Source: Trichosporon coremiiforme (taxonomy: Eukaryota > Basidiomycota > Tremellomycetes > Trichosporonales > Trichosporonaceae). From it: DNA of 64,000 bases. The stretch spans positions 823,067-887,066 of the forward strand of contig BCJJ01000012.1 in NCBI GenBank assembly GCA_039545355.1. The letters run 5' to 3'. The first letter of the stretch is position 1; each line of letters opens with the position of its first letter. The notes beneath the pieces were generated by a model. The model did no database searches. It was not told where the DNA came from and saw only the letters and a list, made by a program, of their open reading frames with translations. A program made the translations under genes and the position numbers. This document shows, in pieces, positions 53,911 to 64,000 of the stretch.

Positions 53911-56008
53911 ATGGCCAGCGGTATCCCTGTAAGTTTTATCCTCTTCCTTTTGTTCGATCTACCATTTCATGAACATGAGTGAGCTCGGACCCAGTCGAGT
54001 GTCTGGGCGCACCGCATGATCTGTTACCCCCTCTTTGTGCCCTGCTAGCCCTGCTTGCCATCAGAGAGGGGGCGTCATGTTCTTTGTCCACCACCTCGTT
54101 CCCAAACTAGCGGAAGCATAGCTACGCCTGGATCGAGGGCGGTCCCTGCACACCCGTGTCCACGCCAAACACCACTCTGGTCATTGACCATCTCCCTCAT
54201 GAACGACGCGACGCGCCCATCGTAGCACATCGTCGTCGATCTACCTTCCTTCTTCCTTCCCTCCCCCCTCGCCGTACTTCCTGCGCCCTTCGTCATCGAT
54301 AAACACCAAACATTCAAGCATCGACTGACCATGGTGCAGACTCGGCGCTTCGCCCGTCGCGTGGATGAGAATGCTCTCCCTGCTACTTCAACCATTGCGA
54401 CCCGTTCTCGCTCGGCCAACACTGCCAACGCCGCTTCCAACAACGGCAGCAACACGACCATTCCCGTTATGAAGAAGACTGGTTCGACTGCCGGCGCCAC
54501 CACCCGCTCATCCACCCTCACCGCCGACACCAAATCAACCCTCGGCAAGACCACCATGACCAGGCGGCGTGCAGCCCTTGGCGAGATCCCCCAGGCCTCC
54601 GAGAATGGCCCCAAGAAATCTGCTGCTGCCGGCAAGGGCAAGGCTGTCGAGCGTCGCCCTCTCCAGAACACGCAGCAGACTCAGCAACCCCTCCGCCGTA
54701 CTACTCGCCGCATTGTCGAGCCCAAGGAGGAGAAGGTCCCCATCAGCAAGCGGAAGCTGCCCTCTACCAACCGCCCCACTCGCCCCCCCAACTCGCGCGC
54801 CAACTCGATCACGTCCACTTCCACCACCACTTCGGACCGTGGTGCGCGCGTCTCTCGTAACATTCAGCCCCACTCGTCGCTCCCCGAGGCTGGTCCCGCC
54901 GCCAAGCGTCTTCGCCCTTCCCCTTCCCCGTCACCGCCTCCCGAGGAGGAGGAGGTCGCCGACGTCCTTCAAGTCGCCGACTACGACGCTGATGTTCCGG
55001 AGCTCAAGGTGGAGCGGATACAGCGAAGCCCTCGCCCTGTCGCGAAGGACCTTGGATGGACAGACCTCGACGCTGAGGACGAGGGTGACCCGACCATGGT
55101 CAGCGAGTACGTCATCGATGCCTTCAACTACATGATGGAGCTCGAGGTGAGTAACTATTCTACCTTCGTAGTGAACATTGCTAACCCTCGTACAGAAGAC
55201 TACCATGGCCGACCCCGACTACATGGACAGGCAGGACGAACTGCAATGGAAGATGCGCTGCATCCTCAACGACTGGATCATCGAGGTGCACTCCAAGTTT
55301 CGCCTTCTCCCCGAGACGCTCCTGATCGCGACCAACCTCATTGACCGATTCCTGTCAAAGCGCTCCGTGTCCTTAGTCAAGTTCCAGCTTGTTGGTCTGA
55401 CTGCCCTCTTCGTCGCTGCCAAGTACGAGGAGGTTATCTGCCCCTCAGTCACGCACTTCCTGCACATGACTGACGGTGGTTACGACGTCGGAGAAATTCT
55501 CCGCGCCGAGCGCTACCTTCTCACCACCCTTGGGTTCGACCTCTCGTTCCCCAACCCCCTGCACTTCCTCCGTCGTGTCTCCAAGGCCGATGGCTACGAC
55601 GTGCATGCACGCACCGTCGCCAAGTACTTCATTGAGATCAGCTGTGTCGAGCACCGCCTGATCGCGTACCCGCCATCGATGCTCGCCGCGGCGGCCATGT
55701 GGCTCGCCCGCCTGTGCCTCGAGCGCGGACCATGGCACGCCAACATGGTTCACTACTCGGGCTACTCGCAGGCCGAGCTCCTGCCGTGCGCGCAGGTCAT
55801 GCTCGACTTTGTGCTCGACCCCGAGGTCGACCTGGCGTCTGCATTCTTCAAGAAGTACGCCAGCAAGAAGCACCTGAAGGCGTCGGTCTACGTTCGCGAG
55901 TGGGCTATGCACCGATGGCCCGACTCGGACGTGCCCGGCCACGAGCTCGAGGAGGAGTTCGGGCTCGACGACCAGGTCCCTCCCCCTCCGCCGCCCAGCT
56001 CGGAGTAA
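53911..56008 (+). CDS. B-type mitotic cyclin
   Basis: Exons 53911-53928, 54340-55146 and 55196-56008 give 545 residues. The first exon encodes only MASGIP, and a 411-nt phase-0 intron with a good branch (gactgac) and gtgcag acceptor leads to TRRFARRVDENALPAT. An internal ATG at 54331 lies in that intron's end and would give MVQTRRF instead. A destruction box RAALGEIPQ lies near residue 83. A disordered Lys/Pro/Ser region follows to about 260. Then come the two cyclin folds: the cyclin box has LNDWIIEVHSKFRLLPETLL and LVGLTALFVAAKYEEVICPS, and the second fold LHFLRRVSKADGYDVHARTV. It activates Cdk1 for G2/M and is destroyed by the APC/C. It should be the Clb/Cdc13-type cyclin of this fungus. 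Confidence 0.93.
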
Positions 56009-59000
56009 AAGTTTAGTACACTTAAAAACACGAAGCCGAACTTCGACTCGATAGACCCCCCTAAAGCGTCGTGCCACCAGTGCCAACGCCGATACCATCT
56101 GCAGCATTCCACCTTACGACCCAGCAACACATCGACAACCATTCTCAATCCCCCATTCCCTCCAGCATCGACCAATCCACCCCCACTTCAACTATACTTC
56201 TTGGCAAGACCTTGTGTTTTTCTTCAACCCCTCATTTAATGGCTCCATAGCGTGGCGAGCCGTAGTCTGTTACGTTTGCATTGCATTAGAAGCATGTGCG
56301 TGTTATCAAAAGTGTTTAGGAAGACAATCAACAATGCAACTGTGTGCCCTAAGAAATACTGCAGCAATCGTGGCAGGTCTGCAGAGCAGGTGACACACAT
56401 CGACGTCAGAATGAAGTCAATCGCCACAGAAGCATAACGTAATCTCGCGTGGATGGGTCGATCGTGGGGAAGTAACCAGCAGTGTCATGTACGGTGGCTG
56501 GCTGGGGTGCGATCCAATGTACATCGAGGGGCGGCGGCCTGTCCAGACTCGGGGAGGGCGTGGGGCGAGCTCGGAGGCTGCGGAGGGCACAAAGGCGCCA
56601 CACTGTATGTGTGGTATGCAATATGCTTGCATGCTTGTGTGCTTGTGTGTGTCTGTGGGTGGGCACGAGTCCCGCAAGGGTAGGTTGTACCGTGGTCGAG
56701 GTGTCCAACTGATGGTCATGACTGGTCACTGTCGGGCACGAGGGACGCAATATGATCGAACTCTGCGTTACCCATGCTCGCCGCTCCCCGCCTTTGCATC
56801 TAACTTGCTCTGGTTCCGGAGTCCACGGCGGTCTCGCTGCATTCTACGGAGGAGCCTTGGGGGGATGCTTTGGCTAAGCATATGTGCGGTGGACGGATGG
56901 AAAACTTGCGGAGGACCTGGGGAGGACCTGCGGAGGTCTTGCCTCAGTGTGCTGTGTATGCGGTGCAGCGGGTTGGCGGGCTCGGTGATGGAGCCCGCCG
57001 CATAAGCGCACATGAGGTGCCAGGTGTGCCGAAACCCAATCCTCGTCAGTGCGTCGTCGTTTGTCTACTGCATCTGCGTCTGGAATAGGAATTGCTCCTG
57101 CGGAACGCCCCGTCGAGCCAAAGAGAGTCGGACAAGGGTCAGACGAGGAAGATACAAACAAACAAGGACGGCTACACAGAAGGATAAAAAGAAGGAGGTG
57201 AGTCGGAGCGGTGTGCAGCTTGTGCAGAGTTCCGCCAGTTTAGAAAGCATAAACGGAGCACTGGTCTGTCCGATGGACAGCGCTATGAAGTGCCGAACCT
57301 AGACTCGACCCGGTAGCACCTCTCCGAGCTTGTTTACCTTACCGTTCTCTACTTTTTGAGCTTTGGATGCCAAGCACCCTCATTCCACTTTGAGAACAGC
57401 ACTCTGACTCGCTCCCCCCTCCACTAGCAGTGGTATCCTCGTTCAGCACCGAAGAGGGGTGGTTGGCAGAGAGGGGGAGGGCGTGCGTACGCACAGATTA
57501 ACCCAAAACAAACGCAGACGGGTTCGAAAAGCTTAAATCTTTGCTCTTCGAGTTGTCTCGACTTTTGTAGACTGTAGGTAGAGTTCAGTGGGAACCCCGG
57601 ATCCGAGCGAGCAGATGTCAGGTACGGTCCGCTGTGCGGAAGGGTCCACTCTTGCGTTGAAGCACATGAAGCAACGACGAAGCGATGTCGACGCGTGCTT
57701 ACGTTCACCAGATCTGAGACTTGCACGTGCAGTGCTTTTCTGTGCAATGGCAGCTTCTAGAGCGAGCGGCCCTTCTGGACTTCTCGGTATTCCGGTATGC
57801 TTGCTTGTCTGTGTTTGTGTGCTTGTGTGCTGCATGTCGTACAGAGTCACACGCGATCGAGGATGTTCTCGTCAGAATATCAGAATGTGGCTGCGGGTTA
57901 CGACACGTCTACGAGAGATGTTGAATGAGCTCCACTCGTACTCTCACGATCCCCTTGTGGTACCCTATTTCGACTCCGATGATCCTCAGTATTCAAACCA
58001 CACTGTGGATCGTGGACCGGAGTCGCTGATCGTCGAGGCTAACCCAGGTCGCAGGACTGAAGGATCGCAGGGCAGGCGGCAGGCGGCAGACTCGTTGCGG
58101 TGTGGTACACTGCGTACGCACAGTCGCTGGCCCGCGTCTTGATCAGAAACACGTTGAGACAACATGAGACAAATGCAGGACACATGAGCATTAGCTTTGG
58201 CAGTCGGCAGCAAGCATGAAGGCTTCAAAGCTTGAATGCGCGATTCAGAGCAAGGGAAGTCAACGGAAGCGGTCGATCCTGGGTTATCCTGGCTGCGCGT
58301 TCTACAGTGTGCGTTTCAGCTCGGCGTCGACGCCTTCTCATCGTTGCCGCTGCCCACTACGCCGCCCGCACCCACAACTGCACTCCCCCGGTTGACAGCT
58401 GGCTACCTGCCGAAAGGGAAAAGTGTGAGCCGAACGGCGGCACGGCCCAGGGACGGTCAGAGGTTGGACCAGTTCGAGGTGGTGACGGACCAACAGAAAT
58501 GGGAGGACGGGAGCTCTCGCTCGCAATAGCGTTGGGTGATTGAGTGCGGTTCAGTGGCCCGCGGGAAACTGGCAGTCAAAGGTGAAACGCCACGTCGGAA
58601 GTGCGCCAGGGCAAACCAGCGTGCCTCCAGCTGTTGGCAGATGACCCTGGGATACCCTGGGACAGCCCTGCGCCGTTGCCGCGCTGACCGGGTTGCTCCT
58701 TGGTTGCGCGCGCTTTCCGGGACGATTGAGAGGGCCGCGCCCTGAGTCGACCCTGATTCTCTGCGGTGAGAGGAGAACGGGCAGCGAGATAGCCAGACTG
58801 GAATTCAACGCACACAAGGATCACGTACGTAACAAACTTTATTCATCGAGATGCGCTAGGCTTCCCTGCTCACCTTCCCTCCCACCCCTAGTCCTCCGTC
58901 GACCGCGCCAGACTGTGAGAGAGCAAGCACTCAGAACGCTCTCACAGCCTAGTAGCTGCATGCAATCTCATCCTCACCACCTCCTCACCACTCTTCATGT

Positions 59001-60031
59001 CGAGAGCGCAGGCACCTGTCGACACTCATCATCTCCTCCCGGGCCAGCACCCTTAACCCTTACTCTCCCTTGCTCTCTCCCTCGGCCCTTCCGTCTCAGA
59101 ACTCAACCGACACACCGTACCACCCCGTCGCTCTGTCACTTCCGGACACTACTCCCTTCCAAATCCATTCTGCACGTCTGATCCATTTCATTTCACCCGG
59201 TTGTCCTTTAGCACCATCCTGCACTAGTTGTAACGAAAACCTGCGTCTCTTCCCTGCTCTCCCGCCCCTTGCGACTGCCCCGCGCCTTCAGCCTCGAGCC
59301 TTGAGCCACGCCCCGCCCAAGTGCGCCGCCAACGAGCACTGTCCTCCTCTCGCGCGCCCCTCACCTTCCCTCCTTCCAAGCTGGCGCACGACCGTTCCTT
59401 CAAGCTCATCAAGGCCACCCACCGACGCGCGCACTCACTTCGGGTCCCTTGCTCCCTTGATCGTTTGTCACGGCTTTGTCCAGCTGCCCGCACACCCGCC
59501 TGCACCCCGCCTGGACGCTCAACGCCTCGCTTCTCTGTCCGATTCATCACCTTCTTTTCTCCCTGCCTGAGAATCGCTGCCGACACTGAGCTTGCTCATA
59601 TCCTGAACCGCAAGCCTGCCCGGCCGCAGACCGACCGAGAATCGACGCTAGAGCCGTTTCGTCCCTCGTTCCCTCGTGCTCGCTGCCTTCCTCGCGACAG
59701 CGCAACTCCATCTCATCTCGATCCCGCGATCTACCATCTACCACTACACTTTGACCTTCCCCAACCACCATCTTGGTCAGCCCGTCGCGTGCTTGTCGTC
59801 TTGATCTTTACCTTCCTTGCATCCACACACACTCTTTCAACGTACACACGACCGACCCGCATCTCAACCCCAATCTCGAGCATCGACGCGACTGCGATAC
59901 CCCCTCCGGCGATCACCCACCCCTATTCCATTCAACTTTTGCCCGTCCGCCAAATCTTGACCATCATTTCGTCCTCGATCCAGTTGTGAATACCCCTCGA
60001 GCTTTGTTGGACTCCCCAGTCGGCTGCAGCA
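56009..60031. other. 4-kb interval with TG-rich repeats and a long pyrimidine-rich leader
   Basis: No supported gene. TG/TTGTG microsatellites lie at 56624-56662 and 57797-57835. Direct copies of ggaggacctg occur near 56,912-56,940. From about 58,860 to 60,031 the + strand is rich in C and T; the long Ser/Pro/Thr frames here (59070-59570, 59321-59989) are by-products of that composition, and the tract is probably a long 5' UTR/promoter of the next gene. Confidence 0.5.
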
Positions 60032-63000
60032 ATGACTCAATACGCGCCGTACCCCGGTGCCATGGCCGCCGACATCTGGCCGCTGTCCATGAATGAGATG
60101 ACCGACCAGCTGAAGCAGTCGCGCAGTCCGAGGTCGCCCAGCAAACCGCCTTCCCCGGCCCTCGTTGGCACATCACCATACGACAACCGCGCAGAGGCGG
60201 CTGCCGGTGCTGCGGCCCTCGTTAAGAACCAGAGGCCGCAACCGGATCGCACCGCAACTGAGCCGAGACCGAGGGGAAGCGCGAGCCGCCCGCCAATGCC
60301 GCAGCCGTTTCGGTCCGCATCCCTCCCGACAGCTCCTAATGGTACTGTCTCAAACGGACCACTCAATCCGAACGGATCCACGCTAGCCTCTCCCCAGCAA
60401 TCGTACATGAATGGCCCCCAGCGGCTACCGGCCGTTCAGTCGCCGGAGCTGCCTTGCGTCGTCTTGACGCCTCCGGATGGTAAGCACATCTAACAAGAGT
60501 TCGCCTGACGTTTCACAGATGAGCACGACGGACCAGACATTGCGTTGTTCCCTCACCCGGCTCCCGGAGCTGCCGAGTTCGCGGATGGAGGAAATGTCAA
60601 GAAGATTCTTGACGCGCCGATGCCACCGCCGCGTGACGCGATGCCGCCGGGGAACCCGCCAGAGGAGCCTGCGCCGCCTCAACAGCGTGTCGGACATCCT
60701 TATGCTCAGCAGCAGCCGCCTGTCCAAGGACATCCGTATCAGCAGCCTCCTCAGCAGCGACACGTGATGGCGAATGCTGTCGGTAACGCCGCTCCCGCAG
60801 GAGCTAAAAAGCGTGACCCGGCCATTAACAATGTACCTGCCGCGTCTGGATCGTCGCCTAGCTTGGTCGAGCGCCGATCCCCGGCGAACCAGCGTGTTGG
60901 CGAGAGCCAGTTTGACAATGAGTGGGCGTCGCTCGTCGAGAGTCTGCCTAGCCCGACGGTTCAGGAGGAAGAGAGCCCGGTGCCGCCGAGGCAGACGACA
61001 CCGACCCCACCACTGACGATGGGACAGCAGCAGCGAAACGGTTCTAGGGAAAATGTTTCGTCGCCGCAAACCCCGCTATATCCGTTGAGGAGGGCTCCGG
61101 TGCCGCCACAGGGCGAGGCTTCTGGCTCTCGAAGTCGCTCGCCCATGAATGACAAGCGGTCCGCGTCTGCGCCCAATGTCCCGCCGACGACGCCGAAGAA
61201 GCCCCCTAAGGAGGGTCAGTCGGAGCCGTCGACGCCGAAGCAGAAGAAGAGCATGGACTCGCAGGAGGGCACGACGACGAAGCCTCAGCGACGACGGACG
61301 TTGTCGTTATCTTCGATTTTCTCGAGGAAGAAGAAACACAACTTTGAGGACCTTCCCCCGATGCCCAATGGCGACCAGGTGCCGAAGAGCCCGAAAACGC
61401 CTAAGACGCCAAAGGGCAAGGAGTTCCCCGCTCTCGACGAATCTGTATCCAGTGCCACGGGAGCGACGCCGAGTACGAAGCGGGAGAGGCGCAAGACCCT
61501 CAAGGAGGTCTTCGGCATGGGCGGTTCGGACGCCAAGTCTGTCCGCAAGTCCAAGTCGAAGCCCGACCTGCGTCGGCGCAACTCGTTTGATTTCGAGCCT
61601 GTGCCGCCTCTGCCTGTTGCTGGCCGTCCCGGTTCGCCGTCTATCGGACGAGCTGGGTCGCCCGTACCCTCGTCTGCCGCCTGGCCCGGAGGAGCCCCCG
61701 CGCCGGTCTCTAAGACAGCCGTGCCGGAGGCCCTCGCCGCCCTCACCGCCAACGCCTCTAAGGACAAGCCGAAGGTGGAGGTCGTGCCGGACGTTTTCGC
61801 CGCGTTCAACTCGAGCACAACATCGCTCATCAACACGTCGACTGTGCGCCGCCAGACCATGAAGTCGCCGACAGGGGAGGACCACCCGCGCGTCCCTTCG
61901 CCGCTTAGAGAGTCGGTTGAGGAAGCGCCGCCGCTCCCGTCTGTGGTCAGGCAGTCGAACGACAAACCCCTGCCGCCAATGGTCACCCGAGAATCTGACG
62001 AGAGGCACCGGCCGTCGCCCGTCGTCGGTCGTCGCTCTGATGAGAGAGCGCCGTCACCGATCGTCACGCGCCGCTCGGACGAGAGGAACCAGCCGTCGCC
62101 CATCGTCACGAGGCGGTCTGATGAGAGGCGCGCCCCTTCGCCGATCGTCACGAGGCAATCCGACGATAGGAGGTACGCCAACCCCTCGGCTTCAGTTTCG
62201 CGGCCGGCCAACGACAAGCCGCAGTCATCCTTTGTTGTCAAGGGTGGAGCCCACACCGGAGGTGCCAGGATGCAGAGTAACCAGTCGCAGGATGACGACC
62301 TCGCGGCCCGGCACCGGCATGAAGAGGCACTCGCTGCCCTTGAGGGCCACGGCAAGAAAGGCAAGAAGGACCGCAAGTCGACCAGCGAAGACAAGGAGAA
62401 GAGGAAGAGCCGCACCCGCTCGCAGTCTCTCAGCAAGCGAATCTCCATGAGCGTTATTGGCGTGTTCAAGCGCAAGAAGGAGGACGGCGAGGCCGACGAC
62501 GAGGATCTTCCCGACGTCCCCGCTCTGCCGGCTGCGTATATCAAGCACTCTGCATCGACACCGAGCCTGCACCGTGGCCCCTCCCCCATGGGTGGCACCA
62601 TTTCACCCGACTCTACCTGGGGTCGTAGCACCGGCGCTCAGGTTCTGGCTCAGCTGAACGGCGGTCGCTCGCCCGACTCCACATGGGGACGCTCTGAAGG
62701 TCCGCCGACGCAGAACACTGTCGCGCAGAACGGCTCGATCGGTTCGACGACTTCGCTTGCCAAGCGCGAGAAGCGCCTGCATAATATCCAGCGCATCCCT
62801 CCTCCTCGTCTGAATGACGATGAGCGTCTCGCTTCGTCCAACCTTGCCTCGTCCAACTCTGGTCACTCTCTGTCTGAGCGCTCCGCTTCACCTGCCAGCG
62901 TCGACGTGCCGAATGTTACGCTCCCGCTCAAGATTGTCAAGCAGCCGTCGCTGTCGCTGAAGAACAAGCCTGTCGTCGTGGCCAAGTCGCCTGCCTCGGT

Positions 63001-64000
63001 CGCCTCGCCAACAAGTGTTGAGGGTATCCACTCGATCCCGAGCGAGGTCATCATCCACAACGACGATGAGTATGTTCTGGCTTCGGCTCCCGCGAAGAAG
63101 CTGCCCCAGATCCCGATCAAGACTGAGTCGCCCGTCGCCACTGAGCCGCCTCGCGTTGCCTCGCCCGACCTTGGATCGCCGTCCATGGGGTTTGATCCGA
63201 TACGCCCGAAGCCTGACTCGTACAAGCGCCTCAGCAAGGGCATGCCCGCCGCTCTCGCTGCGTCGGCTTACCGCAAGCGCTCCGTTGACGGCCTCCCCGC
63301 CGCTCTCGCTGCGTCGGCTTACCGCAAGCGCTCCGTTGACGGCCTCCCCGCCACACAGTCTCCTGAGCTCGCCGCGCAATTCCGCCACTTGATCCATGCT
63401 GCTAGCCCGCCGCCGGTTGCCTCACAGCTTCCCGGTGAGGGCGCGCTGGCGCTCACCGGCCTCCAGCTCAACAACATGTCGCCCGTCACCTCGCCCGTTG
63501 CGGAGCACTCTGAGCTGTCGGCCGTCACACCCGTGTTCACGAGTGCGCCATCCTTCCCTCCCCAGATTGCCCCGCTTCAGATCCAGCCCCTCACTCCGTC
63601 CCGCGATGGTCCGGCGCCGAGCGGTACGCTTAGCCCGAGCGCGACGCCGGAGCGTCATGACAGCGGCGACAGTGAGCCGCTCTCCCCGAATGCATCGCTG
63701 CACTCGCCCGGCAACTCGATTCACAACATCGAGGTCGAGGTCAAGACTGCTACTAGGCAGAGCATGATCCGCTCGACGTCACAGCCTATTCTGGCTGCCG
63801 TCGCCGCCGGCAGCGTCGTCTCGTTCGGCAGTTCGGGAGGCTCGACTCTCAGCCGCGTTCCTACCAACGATGAGGGTACCGTCGAGAGCGACACGTCTAC
63901 GCCGACGCCTTCTGGTTTCTCATCCAACGATGAGTCGCCGTTCTTCCAGCGCTCGACGACCAGCGTCGATAGGGTGTTCCCTGGCGGCCCACCGAAGTAC
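60032..64000 (+). CDS. Very large disordered Ser/Pro-rich protein (5' part)
   Basis: Exons 60032-60479 and 60519 to the right edge (39-nt phase-1 intron) give at least 1310 codons with no stop. The protein is Pro/Ser/Arg/Lys-rich throughout, with proline motifs (PPLPVAG, PPRQTTPTPP), many SP/TP sites and basic patches (RRRTLSLSSIFSRKKKHN, SKRISMSVIGVFKRKK). Internal repeats: SDER..PSPIVTRR units near 62,020-62,170, a PDSTWGRS pair at 62,610 and 62,670, and an exact 51-bp tandem duplication at 63248-63349. No folded domain is visible. Multiple SP/TP sites, SH3-binding-like prolines and basic clusters would fit a cortical, polarity or signalling scaffold under CDK/MAPK control, but that is conjecture. 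The 3' end lies beyond the window. Confidence 0.8.
63248..63349 (+). repeat. Exact 51-bp tandem duplication within coding sequence
   Basis: Two identical 51-bp units (63248-63298 and 63299-63349) encode AALAASAYRKRSVDGLP twice, in frame. Confidence 0.95.

Noticed and set aside
57588..58142. A 184-residue frame with a Cys/Val/Leu hydrophobic stretch
   Set aside because: The hydrophobic stretch is the translation of a TG/TTGTG microsatellite; the rest has no family features.
59070..59989. Overlapping Ser/Pro/Thr-rich frames before the large gene
   Set aside because: Explained by the pyrimidine-rich leader; all three frames give similar composition.
61285..62631. A 448-residue minus-strand open frame
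   Set aside because: Shadow of the large disordered + strand gene, whose own frame runs uninterrupted to the window edge.
1..64000. CRISPR arrays, bacterial operons, prophage or biosynthetic cluster
   Set aside because: The window is eukaryotic nuclear DNA with spliced genes; neighbours serve unrelated functions and no array of spaced identical repeats is present.

Overview
The window is nuclear DNA of a basidiomycete yeast-like fungus, most likely a Tremellomycete and possibly Trichosporonales. This rests on high GC content, genes broken by short GT-AG introns (mostly 32-130 nt, many with a CTGAC-type branch site), a single-pass N-glycosylated protein of a basidiomycete style, a Zn(II)2Cys6 regulator, and an intron-bearing tRNA-Lys and U6 snRNA. 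Genus-level placement is inference. There is no sign of bacterial, organellar or viral sequence.

Housekeeping block I (1-20,201). In order: the 3' end of an Emp24/p24 cargo receptor; convergent to it an RTP1/TANGO6-like RNA polymerase II assembly factor; a membrane protein resembling a Pex26-type peroxin; a heterotrimeric G-protein alpha subunit; an M28 (Vps70/glutamate carboxypeptidase II-like) vacuolar peptidase; an Erf2-type DHHC palmitoyltransferase; a TRAP-alpha/Irc22 translocon protein; a mitochondrial MAM33/p32 protein; and a beta-hydroxyacid dehydrogenase.

Loose region (20.2-39 kb). It holds a frame-disrupted single-pass membrane protein gene, a small mitochondrial-like hydrophilic protein, a divergent GAPDH whose ATG is split by an intron, and then a gene-poor stretch. 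That stretch contains five short genes (30.3-38.9 kb) that I believe are one undescribed local family, sharing a C..C..C-x-Y-C cysteine signature and in four of five cases an intron at the same place. Interleaved with them are an intron-containing tRNA-Lys(CTT), a frame-broken disordered gene and a Tc1/mariner transposase with an in-frame stop.

Block II (39-50.97 kb): a DHA2-like MFS exporter, a 2-oxoadipate dioxygenase/decarboxylase (DUF1338), a Zn2Cys6 transcription factor, a U6 snRNA and a beta-flanking-type Gly/Gln-rich protein.

Block III (51-64 kb): a long repeat-spotted gene-free tract, a B-type mitotic cyclin, a second long gap with a pyrimidine-rich leader, and the first 1310 codons of a very large disordered protein that runs off the right edge.

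Apart from the small-gene family I see no functional cluster; neighbouring genes serve unrelated cell functions, as usual in fungi. Exon borders were set by hand from GT-AG signals and phase, so they are models. The strongest leads are the five-member cysteine family, the intron-split GAPDH start with an altered cofactor residue, the unusual U6 3' end, and a TRAP-alpha gene without a visible signal peptide.
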